Shown here: piece by piece, positions 22,753-33,205 of the stretch
How the letters are laid out: each line of letters begins with the position of its first letter
Position numbering within the stretch: position 1 is the first letter of the stretch
Assembly: GCF_023650515.1 (NCBI RefSeq)
Contig: NZ_CP096016.1
Coordinates: 3,412,001-3,476,000, forward strand
Origin: Alkalimarinus coralli
GTDB taxonomy: Bacteria; Pseudomonadota; Gammaproteobacteria; Pseudomonadales; Oleiphilaceae
Reading direction: 5' to 3'
Length of the DNA: 64,000 nt
Program-made: the position numbers and the translations under genes
The notes under the pieces: model-generated
Database searches by the model: none
Seen by the model: only the letters and a program-made list of their open reading frames with translations
What the model was told of the DNA's origin: nothing

Positions 22753-23550
22753 ATGAAAAGAAAGTCGTTATTATACCTGTCTAAGAAAAGGACCCTATTT
22801 ATTGGTTATATTGATGAACCCTTGCACCTTTCTCAAGGAGCGGCGACACTGCACTTTTCTCTGGACAAGCCTTTTTATGTTAAGCAGTTGGAAAGCAATA
22901 AAGAGTTTAAGTGTACATCTGTTCTGATACCTCCAGGCTGTTCAGTTTTGATCGATTCCAAGCAGCAACCTACGGTTAATCTAAACCTTGATGTAATGGG
23001 CGAAGATATGTTTCACCTTTCTCTTGGCATGAAAATCTTGGAAGGTGAATTAGGTTTTGGCCTGAAAGAAGAAGCCTGGTATAGATCAGAACTCTACGAA
23101 ATCTTTGCGAATCAAACCAGCCTAAGCAACACTATGGGCGTTTTGGATCATCTCTTACTTCCTAATACTGGAATAAAATACAATTGCGATCCACGAGTAC
23201 AAACGGTTGTTGATTTGATACAGAACTCGATAGATCAGAATATTTCTATCGAGTATTTGGCAGAGCAAGTGAGTTTGTCAGTAGCAGGGCTAACTAAGCT
23301 TTTTAAGAGGCAAACGGGCGTACCAATTCGTCGCTACCGACAGTGGCATCGTTTATATATCACGGCGACAGAAATCGGGAAGGGGAAAACGCTGACACAA
23401 GCAGCCCAAGCGGCAGGCTTCGTTGACTTACCCCACTGTACTCATGCTTTTAATCTTATGTTTGGCATGAAGCCGTCTTATTTTCTGCAAAGGCCTGAAG
23501 AGATCAAAATCATTACTGAAGCTTCAGAAAACTTAAAATGTCTTCGTTAG
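22753..23550 (+). CDS. AraC-family transcriptional regulator
   Basis: 265 residues. The N-terminal about 150 residues are a beta-rich sensing part (LHFSLDKPFYVKQL, SVLIPPGCSVLID). The C-terminal double helix-turn-helix spans about 160-255: NISIEYLAEQVSLSVAGLTKLFKRQTGVPIRRYRQWHRL and TLTQAAQAAGFVDLPHCTHAFNLMFGMKPSYF, the canonical AraC signature. It is divergent from lipA, 211 bases away, and so is a candidate activator of the lipase-foldase operon in response to a lipid or its product. This regulatory link is inferred from position. Confidence 0.85.
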   Translation: MKRKSLLYLSKKRTLFIGYIDEPLHLSQGAATLHFSLDKPFYVKQLESNKEFKCTSVLIPPGCSVLIDSKQQPTVNLNLDVMGEDMFHLSLGMKILEGELGFGLKEEAWYRSELYEIFANQTSLSNTMGVLDHLLLPNTGIKYNCDPRVQTVVDLIQNSIDQNISIEYLAEQVSLSVAGLTKLFKRQTGVPIRRYRQWHRLYITATEIGKGKTLTQAAQAAGFVDLPHCTHAFNLMFGMKPSYFLQRPEEIKIITEASENLKCLR

Positions 23551-23627
23551 GAAGAAATGAATAGTTAATCGTTTTCAACATTTAATGCTGTTTTGGTCGA
23601 TAGACACAATAGGTATTCGCCAAGAAG

Positions 23628-23669
23628 CTATGAGAGTAGATAGAAAACTATAGCATCCAACTCTCATAG
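23628..23669. terminator. Long-loop inverted repeat after the AraC gene
   Basis: CTATGAGAGT (23628-23637) and ACTCTCATAG (23660-23669) are perfect 10-bp arms around a 22-base loop, 78 bases past the AraC stop. It may be a weak terminator for the AraC gene. There is no T run. Confidence 0.35.
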
Positions 23670-23735
23670 TATTTGAATTAACAATAACGCGCCTACTCAC
23701 TGCCTTTCAAGCCAAGTCTGGCGAGCGGTATACCC

Positions 23736-23895
23736 TTAAAATTCCTGTACTGTCGGTCGTAATACGATTTCGTTAATATCAACATCACTAGGCTGAGAAA
23801 TGGCAAAAGCTATTGCACGCGCTACTGAGTCACTTGGTATAGCTTGCTTATAAAAATCGACAACGAAGTCGGAGCTATCCTTATGGGATGATGAC
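23736..23895 (-). pseudogene. C-terminal fragment of a short-chain dehydrogenase
   Basis: The minus strand encodes about 52 residues ending at a TAA at 23736-23738: DFYKQAIPSDSVARAIAFAI, then SQPSDVDINEIVLRPTVQEF. This is the usual C-terminus of YdfG-like SDR oxidoreductases. Everything upstream, including the Rossmann motif and YxxxK, is cut off by the IS3 element. It is a broken gene. Confidence 0.75.
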
Positions 23896-23954
23896 GTGGT
23901 CTAATAGATTTGTACACACCAGTTAAGAGATAATCCTAAAAACTGGAGTGAAAA

Positions 23955-24248
23955 ATGGCAGCAAGAAAGAAGTACTCAAAAGAGTTTAAATTAGACGCGA
24001 TTAGTCTGGTAATTGACCAGGGCTATTCGAAGGCTGAAGCGGCAAGAAATCTTGGTATTAATCCTAACGTTTTAGGGCGCTGGATCAAAGAGCACGAAAA
24101 TGATGATGGTCACGCATTCCGCGGCAATGGAAAGCTGACACCGGAACAAGAAGAGCTTCGCCGCTTAAGGGAAGAAAACAAACGGCTCAAGATGGAGCGC
24201 GACATCCTAAAAAAAGCAGCCACCTTTTTTGCCACGGAAGCAAAGTAA
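23955..24248 (+). CDS. IS3-family OrfA (HTH protein)
   Basis: 97 residues. [39 protein letters not shown] is the helix-turn-helix of IS3 OrfA. The C-terminal [21 protein letters not shown] is a leucine zipper for dimerisation. It binds the terminal repeats. A slippery run near its end can move ribosomes into the OrfB frame. Confidence 0.92.
   Translation: MAARKKYSKEFKLDAISLVIDQGYSKAEAARNLGINPNVLGRWIKEHENDDGHAFRGNGKLTPEQEELRRLREENKRLKMERDILKKAATFFATEAK
24209..24216 (+). promoter_or_regulatory. Probable -1 programmed frameshift site (A7G)
   Basis: A run of seven A residues followed by G lies near the end of orfA. Shifting back one base there opens a frame with no stop that reads [20 protein letters not shown] and continues into OrfB, producing the OrfAB transposase. 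The frames of orfA and orfB differ by -1, as required. Confidence 0.7.
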
Positions 24249-24277
24249 AATACGCTTTCATCGCCCAGCATAAAAAG

Positions 24278-25123
24278 GTGTGGCCTATTGGCATTATGTG
24301 CCAACAATTGGGTGTTACACGTTCAGGTTATTATAGTTTTTTAAAACGCCAAGCTACTATGTCTGACGATCCAACTCATACCGAAATGATTGAATGGATA
24401 CAAGATATCGCAGAGTCAAGTGAGCATACATACGGCTACCGAAGAATGAAAAAAGCGCTGAATATTCTTGGCTATCGGGTAGGCAGGAACAAAACTAGAA
24501 AGTTAATGAAAGAAGCTGGTGTTAAGGTCAAGCACAAGAAAAAGTATAAGGTCACGACAAACAGTAATCATAAGCAACCTGTATTCGATAATCTGTTAGA
24601 GCGGGAGTTTGCAGTTGAAAAGCCTGATCAGGTTTATGCCTCAGATATCACGTATATCTGGACACAAGAAGGTTGGCTGTATTTAGCTGTTGTGATTGAC
24701 CTTTACTCAAGAAAGGTTGTTGGCTGGAGCATGAGTTCGCGAATGAAGGCTCAGATGGTTTGTGATGCACTCAAGATGGCAATTTGGCAAAGACGCCCGC
24801 AGGCCGGGTTAATACATCATTCTGATCGGGGGAGCCAGTACGCCAGCAAGGAGTTTAGAAAACTTCTAACGCTGCATAATTTTAATGGAAGTATGAGCAA
24901 GAAAGGTGACTGTTGGGATAATGCGGTTGTTGAAAGTTTCTTTGGAACTTTGAAGCAAGAACGTGTTCAATGGAAAAGCTATCAAACACGACATGAAGCT
25001 CAGCAAGACATCCTGGAGTACATCTCAGTGTTTTATAACAATCAGCGGATGCATTCCTATCTGGGCTATCGAAGCCCGGCGGAATTTGAAAAAGAAATGA
25101 CTGAACTAAGAAAAGTAGCTTAA
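24278..25123 (+). CDS. IS3-family OrfB (DDE transposase domain)
   Basis: 281 residues. The N-terminal HTH_21-type part ([35 protein letters not shown]) precedes the rve-type DDE catalytic core: [10 protein letters not shown] (first Asp), [12 protein letters not shown] (second Asp) and [19 protein letters not shown] (Glu). All catalytic residues are intact. The functional protein is probably the OrfAB fusion made by frameshifting at 24209-24216; a GTG near 24278 would give OrfB alone. Confidence 0.92.
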   Translation: MWPIGIMCQQLGVTRSGYYSFLKRQATMSDDPTHTEMIEWIQDIAESSEHTYGYRRMKKALNILGYRVGRNKTRKLMKEAGVKVKHKKKYKVTTNSNHKQPVFDNLLEREFAVEKPDQVYASDITYIWTQEGWLYLAVVIDLYSRKVVGWSMSSRMKAQMVCDALKMAIWQRRPQAGLIHHSDRGSQYASKEFRKLLTLHNFNGSMSKKGDCWDNAVVESFFGTLKQERVQWKSYQTRHEAQQDILEYISVFYNNQRMHSYLGYRSPAEFEKEMTELRKVA

Positions 25124-25150
25124 CTGGGTTGTACAACTTTGGTTGACCAC

Positions 25151-25796
25151 GTCAAGCCTTGAAGACTCTGGCTACAAACACATACATGCAACGGCAGATC
25201 CAAACCGTTATGAGCGTCAACTTCGGGTTTTTCATGATATTACCGGATTTACCAAATTGGGGGTGGCGTTTGAAAATACCAGCGATGGTAGAAGTTATGC
25301 CGCTATCGATATGATCAACTCGCTCAGTAAAACCCTCGGTTTCAGTGTGCAAGCTTGCCATACCAAAAGTGATATTAGCGATACTCGGCTGGCCGAGTAC
25401 AGTGTTATAAAATGCTTTCAAACACTTGCAGAACAGGTTGATGCCATTTATGTGACAGAACAGGGAGGCGTAACCGAAACCAGCCTTCCGATACTCATCC
25501 GTATAGCCAATGAACATAAGATACCCACCTTTTCTCAGTCTGGTGCAGAAGAGGTGAAATTTGGCGTATTGGCGAGTTTGTCACAAGCCAACTTTAAGTA
25601 CTTCGGCCAGTTTCACGCCGAAACCATGGCAAAACTGTTTAACGGTGCTCAGCCTTATCAATTAAGCCAGCTATTTGAAGAGCCCCCCAGAATGGCGGTT
25701 AACTTGAAAACGGCAGAGATCATCGGGTTCAACCCGCCGCTACTGCTTCTGGGTGCCAGCGATGAGATTTACCGTGAAATAGTACGCCCCAAGTAA
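25151..25796 (+). pseudogene. ABC-type substrate-binding protein, N-terminally truncated
   Basis: About 213 residues of a PF04392-like periplasmic binding protein: SLEDSGYKHIHATADPNRYERQLRVFHDITGFTKLGVAFEN to [27 protein letters not shown]. It aligns with the second half of the intact paralogue at 25831-27003 (e.g. [23 protein letters not shown]). Its first half and signal peptide were removed at the IS3 right end. It cannot be exported and is presumably non-functional. Confidence 0.82.
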
Positions 25797-25830
25797 ATAT
25801 GGATACTGTTATAAACAAAGGAGCGTTTTC

Positions 25831-27003
25831 ATGTTCGGTTTAGACAAAGGAGTTGTCCGTTTCAGACTGGTAATGAGTCTTGTTATTTTCTTATTGCTTG
25901 GCGTTTGGAGAAGTGCAACCTCAGCAGAGGCCATTCAACAGGTTCCCGAAAAAACTTCGAAAACCTGGCATCTCGCCTACTACGAAGGGGGGGATAACAG
26001 CAGCTATCGTCGCTATTTAATTTCCACCATAGAAAGGTTAATGGAACTGGGGTGGGTTGAGCCAGCGGAGATACCTCACCTTAACAACTCAAAACAGCTT
26101 TGGTATTGGCTGGCAAACAACACAAAAAGTAACTACATTAAGTTTGTCGAAGGAAATTATTATTCCGCTCAATGGGATCAAAACCTGAGAGAAAAGGAGA
26201 AACAAAAGATTATTCGACGATTAACTCAGGAAAACGACATTGATCTTATTTTTGCGATGGGCACGTGGGCCGGAGAGGACTTAGCTAACAATACGCATCA
26301 CACCCCTACGTTTGTGATCTCTGCCAGCAACCCTATTGAGTCTGGCATCATCAAAAGTGCCGACAATTCTGGCTATGACCATGTATTTGCAAGGGTCGCG
26401 CCCCAGCGTTACGAGCAACAAGTCCGACTATTTCATGATCTGGTGAAATTCAAAAAGCTGGGAGTGGCTTATGAGAACACTAAAAACGGGCGAACCTACG
26501 CAGCATTAAACAGCATCACTAAAGTTGCCAAAGAGAGGCAGTTTGAAATCATAAGTTGCTATACCCAAAGTGATATCTCAGAGCGGGCAATAGCAAACAC
26601 GAGCGTTATCACCTGTATAGACCGTTTGGCAAAAGAGGTCGATGCCTTATATATTACAGAGCAAGGTGGCGTCAATGAACAGAGTATTCCCGATATTGTT
26701 GACATAGCCAACAAGCGACAAGTTGCAACATTATCTCAAGAGGGGGGAGACGCGGTTAAATATGGTATTTTAATGAGTGTTTCATCTCCCGATTTTGACT
26801 CCGTTGGCTTATTTCTAGCCAAAGCACTCGACGACGTATTTAAGGGGGCTGCCCCGGGGAATCTGAATCAGCTATTTAAAGAACAAAACAGCATATCGAT
26901 CAACCTTAAAACCGCCGAGATCATCGGAGCTTATATCTATGCAGACTGGCTAGCGATTGCAGACAGGATATACCGCCAGATCGAACAACCGGAGACCAAG
27001 TAA
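25831..27003 (+). CDS. Periplasmic ABC-type substrate-binding protein (PF04392-like)
   Basis: 390 residues, with a signal peptide or anchor (about residues 12-32). Blocks such as [80 protein letters not shown] and the closing [27 protein letters not shown] belong to the ABC_sub_bind/TrpX-like family. There is no permease or ATPase gene beside it. Instead a hybrid histidine kinase starts 3 bases after its stop, so it probably acts as the periplasmic ligand sensor for that kinase. A truncated paralogue lies just upstream. Confidence 0.8.
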   Translation: MFGLDKGVVRFRLVMSLVIFLLLGVWRSATSAEAIQQVPEKTSKTWHLAYYEGGDNSSYRRYLISTIERLMELGWVEPAEIPHLNNSKQLWYWLANNTKSNYIKFVEGNYYSAQWDQNLREKEKQKIIRRLTQENDIDLIFAMGTWAGEDLANNTHHTPTFVISASNPIESGIIKSADNSGYDHVFARVAPQRYEQQVRLFHDLVKFKKLGVAYENTKNGRTYAALNSITKVAKERQFEIISCYTQSDISERAIANTSVITCIDRLAKEVDALYITEQGGVNEQSIPDIVDIANKRQVATLSQEGGDAVKYGILMSVSSPDFDSVGLFLAKALDDVFKGAAPGNLNQLFKEQNSISINLKTAEIIGAYIYADWLAIADRIYRQIEQPETK

Positions 27004-27005
27004 CC

Positions 27006-29999
27006 ATGATGGAAACGAGTGCTGGCAGAAAGTATGGATTTCGATCTCTAAAAACAAAATTTATATTTTTGATCCTGATGATCATGGCCTGCACTGCCGC
27101 ATTTATCATGTACTTTACGAACCATGACGTAAAGGAAACCATGTTAAAGGCTGAAGAGGCATCAGCCCAGAACGTTCTAAAGCTGGTCGAGTTAAGTTTG
27201 AAAGGCGGCTATGACCGATTAACAGCAGACAAAATAGAAATACTGAATCGCTTGGAGTCTGAACTGCATAGCGTTTCAAGTGCCAGCCTATCGGCACTGG
27301 CTGAATTTATGACCCTCGCAGATTCAAAGCAGATAACAGATGCTGAATCAAAGAACCTGGCAATGAAGTGGCTAAGGAGCGTAGACTTCGCTGAAGTAGA
27401 GATTTTTGCATTTGACCGAAACGGTACAATCATAGCCCATGCCAATCCGGCTATTCAGGGCTCATCTATCGCCCCAATCAGCGACTTTAAGGGCCGCCAG
27501 ATTTATAAAGTCATGGGGGAGGAGCTATCTCCCGCAGGTGACAAAGGTATCTTTAACTGGACCAAGCCCAGAGAAATATCTCCCGGCCGCCATATTGGTC
27601 TGTTTAAACCCATTTCAAGGTGGAATCTGACCCTCGCGGCGACGGTTAATTTTGGGGACGTAGAAGCAGAAAGCCAAAAAAAAATGGCCGCGATTATCGA
27701 TAGCTTACGTAAAACGTTACCCCAAATTAAAGTGGCCGATACAGGCTATGCACTTCTATTTAATGGCGACCAGGAGATACTCGTATCGCCAATGTCTTCT
27801 GAGCATAACTTAAACAATAACCTTAACTATCCTCAGAGAGCCGTTCTGGAACAGGTTATAGAGGCCCACCGCTCAGAGAAAACCAGCATCCGATATAACG
27901 ACCCATTTTTTTCAGGCAGCCCCGAAACGGAAGGCCGATTAGTGGGAACATTTATCAGTTACTTTAAGCCATTTGACTGGTATTTGGCGGTTGTTGTGCC
28001 TGTTGATGAGATTGAAGCACCAGCGCAAACACTGGTCACCAATCAAAGTATGATAATTGTGCTCTCATTTTTAGTCAGCGTGCTATTTGCGCTGATATGG
28101 GCGACCCGGATATCACGCCCACTCAATTTTTTAACCGACTATACCACCAAGCTACCCTCGCAACATTTCATTAATAGCGAAGAGGACAATCAGCTACTTG
28201 AAACACTGGCAACCAACTCAAAAGATGAGGTCGGTCGATTAGCCCGATCCTTTGTCGTGATGGAAGCAGAGCTTCAAAAAAACATCAAAAAAGCACGGAA
28301 AGAGAAGGAGATCGCTGAAGAGGCCAATCAGGCAAAGAGTGAGTTTCTGGCCCGAATGAGCCATGAGATACGCACCCCTATGAACGGAGTGCTAGGCATG
28401 GCCAGTATTCTGGATGGCACAGACTTATCCCCCAAGCAGCATAAATACCTGAATATCATTAAAACCTCAGGTAAGTCGTTAATGAGTATCATCAACGACA
28501 TCCTTGATTTCTCGAAGATTGAGTCCGGTAAATTTGAACTCGACTTGCACCCTTTTAATATCAAAGAGCTGCTAACCGAGCTAAATGACATGTTTGTCCA
28601 CCAGACAGAAGACCGGGGCGTCGACTTGGCGTTTCATACACCAACAAACATCCCGGCAAGCCTGATCGGTGACAGCGGCCGTATCCGCCAGATACTCACT
28701 AACCTGATTGGCAATGCGATTAAGTTCACCTCAAAAGGCACCATTGATGTAGGTATCGAAATAGTCGAGCAGACGTCAAAAAAATTATTGTTGCAAATCT
28801 ATGTACGGGATACCGGTATTGGCATTCCTCATGATAAGCAGCAAACAATTTTTGACTCCTTTTCCCAGGCTGACGGGTCAACGACACGGAAATATGGCGG
28901 CACAGGCTTAGGCCTAAGCATATGTAAAAAGCTGGTTGAACTGATGGGTGGGCGACTCGGCGTCGCAAGCACGCCGAATAGGGGCTCTACATTCTGGTTC
29001 TCCATGTATCTGGATAAGAACCCCGACGTCATAGAGCAGCGATCTTCCACTGGAGAGGACAGCCGTTTTGATGTGCTTGTCGTAGGGGCTGACACCGCTA
29101 ATCGAACAGTCGTCGTTCACAATCTTTCCAGTTGGGGGTTACATCCGATTCCTGTTAATAGTCATAATGACGCAATACACATGCTTAAGACGTGCATTTC
29201 GTCCTCGCTCAGCTACCCGCTGGTTATTGTGGACTTACAAGACAAACAGCGTTCCCTATTACCGCTGCAATCGATTTTCGATAAAGACGCGGTTCTCAAT
29301 AAGCTTAATATTCTGATCTTTACGTTTGATGATAATTTCGCCGACAACCCGATGGAGTGTTCAAAGCTCTATAACGCGATGATGGACGTACTTCCAATGG
29401 AGTCATTATCGCACCGGAAAAAAGCAAACAAACTACCTATTGATGACACCGAGGCAGCTAATCATGGTGGCACGTCATCATCCGTTGGCACGCTAGCCTA
29501 CACGTTAAAAGGAAAAATACTTTTGGTAGAGGATCACCCAGTCAATCAAGATTATGCGCTGGAGTTACTGAGAACGCTGGGCATCAATGCCGACTTAGCC
29601 AATAATGGCGCTGAAGCCTTGCGTCAGCTTGCCAGTATTGATTACGATGCCGTATTAATGGATTGCCATATGCCGGTTATGGATGGCTATGACGCAACGA
29701 TAAAAATTCGTGAGGATGAGAAAAAACAGCACAAAGAAGAGCAGATTCCGATTATAGCCCTAACTGCCAACGCACTCGTTTCTGACAAAGAGAAGTGCCT
29801 GGACGTAGGTATGAATGATTTTTTATCAAAACCTTATAACCTTCACGAGCTGTATGACGTATTGGCAAAATGGCTACCCACAAGTTCGGCGCAGACATCA
29901 CCCTCAACACCCGCGACGCCAAAACAGCAATCTACCGATAGTGCAAGAGACGAACTTGAAGACAGCCCAAATACGCACTACCCACCCTCGAAGACCTGA
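27006..29999 (+). CDS. Hybrid sensor histidine kinase with Cache sensor and two receiver-like domains
   Basis: 997 residues. TM1 is at about 18-38, a periplasmic dCache-type sensor at about 40-345 (includes [10 protein letters not shown] and [16 protein letters not shown]) and TM2 at about 348-368, followed by a HAMP-like linker. HisKA has the phospho-His in [12 protein letters not shown] (about 452). The ATPase domain shows [16 protein letters not shown] and GGTGLGLSI. Next is a degenerate receiver (about 690-790) lacking a clear phospho-Asp context, then a true receiver (about 838-960) with [12 protein letters not shown] and [15 protein letters not shown]. It is co-transcribed with a substrate-binding protein. 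No cognate response regulator or Hpt gene is adjacent. Confidence 0.9.
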   Translation: MMETSAGRKYGFRSLKTKFIFLILMIMACTAAFIMYFTNHDVKETMLKAEEASAQNVLKLVELSLKGGYDRLTADKIEILNRLESELHSVSSASLSALAEFMTLADSKQITDAESKNLAMKWLRSVDFAEVEIFAFDRNGTIIAHANPAIQGSSIAPISDFKGRQIYKVMGEELSPAGDKGIFNWTKPREISPGRHIGLFKPISRWNLTLAATVNFGDVEAESQKKMAAIIDSLRKTLPQIKVADTGYALLFNGDQEILVSPMSSEHNLNNNLNYPQRAVLEQVIEAHRSEKTSIRYNDPFFSGSPETEGRLVGTFISYFKPFDWYLAVVVPVDEIEAPAQTLVTNQSMIIVLSFLVSVLFALIWATRISRPLNFLTDYTTKLPSQHFINSEEDNQLLETLATNSKDEVGRLARSFVVMEAELQKNIKKARKEKEIAEEANQAKSEFLARMSHEIRTPMNGVLGMASILDGTDLSPKQHKYLNIIKTSGKSLMSIINDILDFSKIESGKFELDLHPFNIKELLTELNDMFVHQTEDRGVDLAFHTPTNIPASLIGDSGRIRQILTNLIGNAIKFTSKGTIDVGIEIVEQTSKKLLLQIYVRDTGIGIPHDKQQTIFDSFSQADGSTTRKYGGTGLGLSICKKLVELMGGRLGVASTPNRGSTFWFSMYLDKNPDVIEQRSSTGEDSRFDVLVVGADTANRTVVVHNLSSWGLHPIPVNSHNDAIHMLKTCISSSLSYPLVIVDLQDKQRSLLPLQSIFDKDAVLNKLNILIFTFDDNFADNPMECSKLYNAMMDVLPMESLSHRKKANKLPIDDTEAANHGGTSSSVGTLAYTLKGKILLVEDHPVNQDYALELLRTLGINADLANNGAEALRQLASIDYDAVLMDCHMPVMDGYDATIKIREDEKKQHKEEQIPIIALTANALVSDKEKCLDVGMNDFLSKPYNLHELYDVLAKWLPTSSAQTSPSTPATPKQQSTDSARDELEDSPNTHYPPSKT

Positions 30000-30050
30000 C
30001 ATCATCAATTTTAGGCGCGACAAAAGGCCTTCGACAAGTCAGCTAGCGCC

Positions 30051-31427
30051 TTATGAGTCATTTTCAAACCTGCTTAGTGCGTCCATGCACGCTTGATAGC
30101 GCTGCTTAATATCAGCAATATCATTCTCTTCAGAAAACGAGGATTCACTCGCCCGCCTGGTCATCTCAGCCTGACGCTTGATCGCTTCATACTGCTCTTT
30201 ATCCGTTGCCTGATTGGCGATACTGGTGAGGGTTTCCATCAATCGAATCGAAACAGCGACACTGCTGAGCCCATATTGCCTGATTTGATCGAATGCCGCA
30301 TTGGTTATACCTGCAAAGGTAATGGGTTTGGTAATCACCCGAAGGTTGTATTCATCATCATAGAGATTTGCTGATGGAAAGGCCCGATTCGACAGTCTGC
30401 ATAACGCGGTTCCCAAACGATCAATACAGGCCAGCGCGGTAAACGGATCATTGATTCCCGGTGAGAGCGCACGCACAGCAATCTCTACCAGCTGATTAAC
30501 AGTAAATTCTATATCCTGTTCAGGTGTACGGTGTGAGCCCAAAATCAATGCATTTGAAATAGACGTTTGGAGTTCGTCATCAACCGCACCTTTGTCCTTG
30601 CTCATGATGGCAAATAAGCAACTGCCCAGTGAGACAAAGCAACCGGGGCGGTACGGCAGACGAATAATCAAATCATTCTCTTTAGCGATATCAAACAGCG
30701 TTGCGTCATCAATCGCCTGCAAATAACCACTTTGGTCACTGCGAATCGTATGCCCATGATAATGACTAATATCAAGCGGAGGCTCATTGGGGGTGTCACA
30801 GTTATTATTTTCAGAGTTTTTGCCTTCAGAGTTGGCATCCTCGTTGTCACTCAACGTTTGCGGAAAAAACAGATCAATATGTGCATCCAACTCATGGTAT
30901 ACCGAGGCAACGACCTGTTCTGCCTGAATGGAAGCCGAGATATGGTGAATAAAATAAATCAACACACCAACATTGGTCAGCGACAAAATCAAAGCGAACG
31001 TTACTGAAAGATTGGGGACAAAATCCTCTCCACCCGAAGTATGCACCGCCCTGAGCACCAGCAAACAGTAGATAAAAGTTGAGATAAACATCCCCAGTAC
31101 CGTCTGATTGCCTTTATCTTTCATAAAGTTCCGCAGCATTCGCGGGCCAAACTGCGACGACGCTAGCGTCAAGGCAACGATGGTAATTGAAAAAACCACA
31201 CCTGCCACCGTTATCATGGAGGTTGCGATGGTGGACAACACCATTCGGGCACCTTCAGGCCCAACTTCGTAAAAAAAGCCAAATATCCTGTGTGGCTTAA
31301 GCTCGGTGCTACGATCTGTCGCAATCAGAAAGAAAGAGGCCGCAACGGCACAGCACACCATCAACGCAGGTACAAACCAGAAGCTGGTTCTGAGTGACTC
31401 CCAAAAATTAAGCAATCTCGTTTTCAT
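30051..31427 (-). CDS. DUF2254 family membrane protein
   Basis: 458 residues. Four transmembrane segments occupy the first about 160 residues (FVPALMVCCAVAASFFLIA, TSMITVAGVVFSITIVALTLASS, TVLGMFISTFIYCLLVL, LSVTFALILSLTNVGVLIYFI), followed by a soluble domain. The SSQFGPRMLRNFMKD segment after TM2 and ALSPGINDPFTALACIDRLG in the soluble part are family hallmarks. Function is not established. It may be a channel or sensor of the inner membrane. It is convergent with the histidine kinase gene. Confidence 0.82.
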   Translation of the reverse strand: MKTRLLNFWESLRTSFWFVPALMVCCAVAASFFLIATDRSTELKPHRIFGFFYEVGPEGARMVLSTIATSMITVAGVVFSITIVALTLASSQFGPRMLRNFMKDKGNQTVLGMFISTFIYCLLVLRAVHTSGGEDFVPNLSVTFALILSLTNVGVLIYFIHHISASIQAEQVVASVYHELDAHIDLFFPQTLSDNEDANSEGKNSENNNCDTPNEPPLDISHYHGHTIRSDQSGYLQAIDDATLFDIAKENDLIIRLPYRPGCFVSLGSCLFAIMSKDKGAVDDELQTSISNALILGSHRTPEQDIEFTVNQLVEIAVRALSPGINDPFTALACIDRLGTALCRLSNRAFPSANLYDDEYNLRVITKPITFAGITNAAFDQIRQYGLSSVAVSIRLMETLTSIANQATDKEQYEAIKRQAEMTRRASESSFSEENDIADIKQRYQACMDALSRFENDS

Positions 31428-31735
31428 ATCTGGCGTGTAGTCCCGGTCGACTCAAGGAAGTCATGGCACTCTGCACAAGCCATGAGCGTATTTTTAATCA
31501 GCGCGAGGCTGGTCTTCCGCCCCTCCTATTTGAGCTTTTGCGCAGAATAAGCTTGACCGCTACAAGAAGCATTAGCCCCCGTCAAACTTAATAATTACGT
31601 TTATGAGAGTAGATTCTGTAGCGCATCAAGGCAAGCGCTCGATGTGGCGTTAGCCGGTTTATCTGTTTGCGGCACCACTAAAATAGACAGGCCGGTGGAG
31701 TTCCTCCATCGGCCTCGCGTCAGTGAAAAAGAGCG
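31428..31735. other. Non-coding stretch with a terminator
   Basis: No credible gene. The right part holds the hairpin AGGCCGGTGGAG-N3-CTCCATCGGCCT (31689-31715). Read on the minus strand it is followed by TATTTTAG, so it is the likely terminator of the BON-domain gene. The rest would contain the promoter of the DUF2254 gene, which I cannot pinpoint. Confidence 0.6.
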
Positions 31736-32293
31736 TTATTTCACAATACCCAGATCATTAACAACTTTTTCAACATCTTTAGTGTTCTTAGCGATCATTT
31801 CCGCAAGGTCTTTTTCTGCATCACTATCAACCTTTCCTTTAAGGCTGACCACACCTTTATTAACATCTACCTCTATCGACGTGCCATTGACCTCAGACTC
31901 AAACAGAAGACGAGTCTTTACCACCGTGGCAATTTTCATGTCTGTCAGGTCGTTGCCAAGGTCATTGGCTTCTTCCTTTTTATCCTTTTCCATCTTGAGA
32001 ACATGCAGCTTATTTTCGACCCCCGTTACACCGTCAACACTTTCCATTAACTCTTCAGCCAGGGCTTTATCCACCTCACTACCCACTTTACCGGTTAGAA
32101 TGACTTTACCGCCATCCACATCGGTATTGATATCAAATGAGTTGAGGTTAGTGTTCAACAATAAAGTTGCTTCTGCCTTTCCGTCAATCCACGCATCTTT
32201 AGCTTCATCTTTCCACTCCTTTGCGTAAGCTACGTTGATTGAAGTTGCCATCAAGGTCGCAGCGATAATTGACGAGTTAACAATGCGTTTCAT
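31736..32293 (-). CDS. Periplasmic protein with two BON domains (OsmY-like)
   Basis: 185 residues with a signal peptide (cleavage after VAYA, about residue 24). Two BON domains follow: LNSFDINTDVDGGKVILTGKVGSEVDKALAEELMESVDGVTGVEN (about 50-95) and VNGTSIEVDVNKGVVSLKGKVDSDAEKDLAEMIAKNTKDVEKVVN (about 137-180). BON proteins such as OsmY bind phospholipid surfaces and protect the envelope in osmotic or stationary stress. A near-consensus sigma-54 promoter lies just upstream (32334-32347), and a sigma-54 activator gene is 900 bases away. Confidence 0.88.
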   Translation of the reverse strand: MKRIVNSSIIAATLMATSINVAYAKEWKDEAKDAWIDGKAEATLLLNTNLNSFDINTDVDGGKVILTGKVGSEVDKALAEELMESVDGVTGVENKLHVLKMEKDKKEEANDLGNDLTDMKIATVVKTRLLFESEVNGTSIEVDVNKGVVSLKGKVDSDAEKDLAEMIAKNTKDVEKVVNDLGIVK

Positions 32294-32333
32294 AATTTAA
32301 ATCTCCATTTTGTTAAAATTCAAATTAGAAACA

Positions 32334-32347
32334 GCAACCACAATGCC
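32334..32347 (-). promoter_or_regulatory. Sigma-54 promoter of the BON gene
   Basis: On the minus strand TTGGCATTGTGGTTGCTG has the -24 GG and -12 GC separated by exactly 10 bases, and matches TTGGCAnnnnnnTTGCt apart from one position. Transcription would begin about 30 bases before the ATG at 32293. Confidence 0.7.
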
Positions 32348-32497
32348 AAAAACCATATATTGTTATTTATCATTAACTTAAAATAAAACAGCCTGTTTTT
32401 CGTACAACACCCTAACGACAGTATCTTTGTAAAATTTTCATGGTGAATGATCATTTTTTCCCGTCAGCAGTGTGTTCAAAGCAACATGTCATGAGCG

Positions 32498-32968
32498 CTA
32501 AAACCGCTTTTTTGTTTCTTCCAGCAGGTCATTTTCCACTTGAACGTCAGCCGCAATATTCGATAACCGTATTGATAATTCACGCCTCGTAACCCGTTTT
32601 ACCGCAAGCTTTAGCAATAAAAGCGTGTTCGCCTCATGTCGTTGAAGCGTCTCAACAAACGCTGAGGTCTCAGCCTTTTTAGCATTGTTCTGTACCGAAT
32701 CGTACAGCGGTGCATAGCTGTTTGGCAGCGCGCCAGCAGCGCTGTTTCCCCCGCTATGATGCTGTATATAAGGCATTAGGCTACTCACTATCACGTGACG
32801 GAGCTGCATCATGCGGCTAAATAAACGCCTCAAGCTATAGTCGTCTACATCATTTGCCAAGTGTTGATAAAATGCGACGCCATGACGGCACAGGGCATGA
32901 ATTTCAATGATCAAATCCAAGTCGGTTTGTTCTTCTTTGGGCAGGGCGCCATTCTGGCTAGTCATCAC
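32498..32968 (-). CDS. DUF2383 family four-helix protein
   Basis: 156 residues, all helical, no signal peptide. It reads like a ferritin-like bundle: LDLIIEIHALCRHGVAFYQHLANDV, LRRLFSRMMQLRHVIVSSLMPYI, ETLQRHEANTLLLLKLAVKRV and SNIAADVQVENDLLEETKKRF. This is the PA2169/DUF2383 pattern, a family often found with stress and BON/CsbD genes. Metal-binding residues are not convincingly conserved here. A weaker sigma-54-like site precedes it. It is divergent from the sigma-54 activator. Confidence 0.65.
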   Translation of the reverse strand: MMTSQNGALPKEEQTDLDLIIEIHALCRHGVAFYQHLANDVDDYSLRRLFSRMMQLRHVIVSSLMPYIQHHSGGNSAAGALPNSYAPLYDSVQNNAKKAETSAFVETLQRHEANTLLLLKLAVKRVTRRELSIRLSNIAADVQVENDLLEETKKRF

Positions 32969-33028
32969 TGTCCCCCCTTAAGTTATTAATGCTGAGTCCA
33001 ACCAATACACTTCGTGTATTGTTTTTAA

Positions 33029-33042
33029 GCAAATACCTCACC
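33029..33042 (-). promoter_or_regulatory. Possible sigma-54 promoter of the DUF2383 gene
   Basis: On the minus strand TTGGTGAGGTATTTGCTT keeps GG-N10-GC and the TTTGCT -12 box but has TG in place of CA after the GG. It is placed about 60 bases before the start at 32968. Confidence 0.45.
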
Positions 33043-33205
33043 AACAAAACAGTGCGGCAAGCGAACTACCACCTTTGTCATTTTGAATAATTGCTTTTTG
33101 TCAACTTCAATAACATCCCCTTGAAAAATTGCTATGTTGACGCAATCAACTATATACTCCGGCTTTAAGGGCACCTACTACTTCCTATATACAGCGACTC
33201 CCACT

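Larger units (their letters stand above)
23896..25150 (+). mobile_element. IS3-family insertion sequence
   Basis: About 1.25 kb with imperfect terminal inverted repeats of about 32 bp: the left end runs GTGGTC..AA..A.A..TGTACA to CCAGTTAAG, and the right end is its reverse complement starting CTTAACTGG and ending GACCAC. It carries orfA and orfB in overlapping -1 frames. No clear short target duplication is visible, and the two flanking genes are different broken genes, which points to a deletion or recombination between IS copies after insertion. Confidence 0.88.

Noticed and set aside
31644-32228. 194-residue plus-strand frame opposite the BON gene
   Set aside because: Ser/Thr/Leu-rich shadow of a well-supported BON-domain protein; no ribosome site and no recognisable fold.
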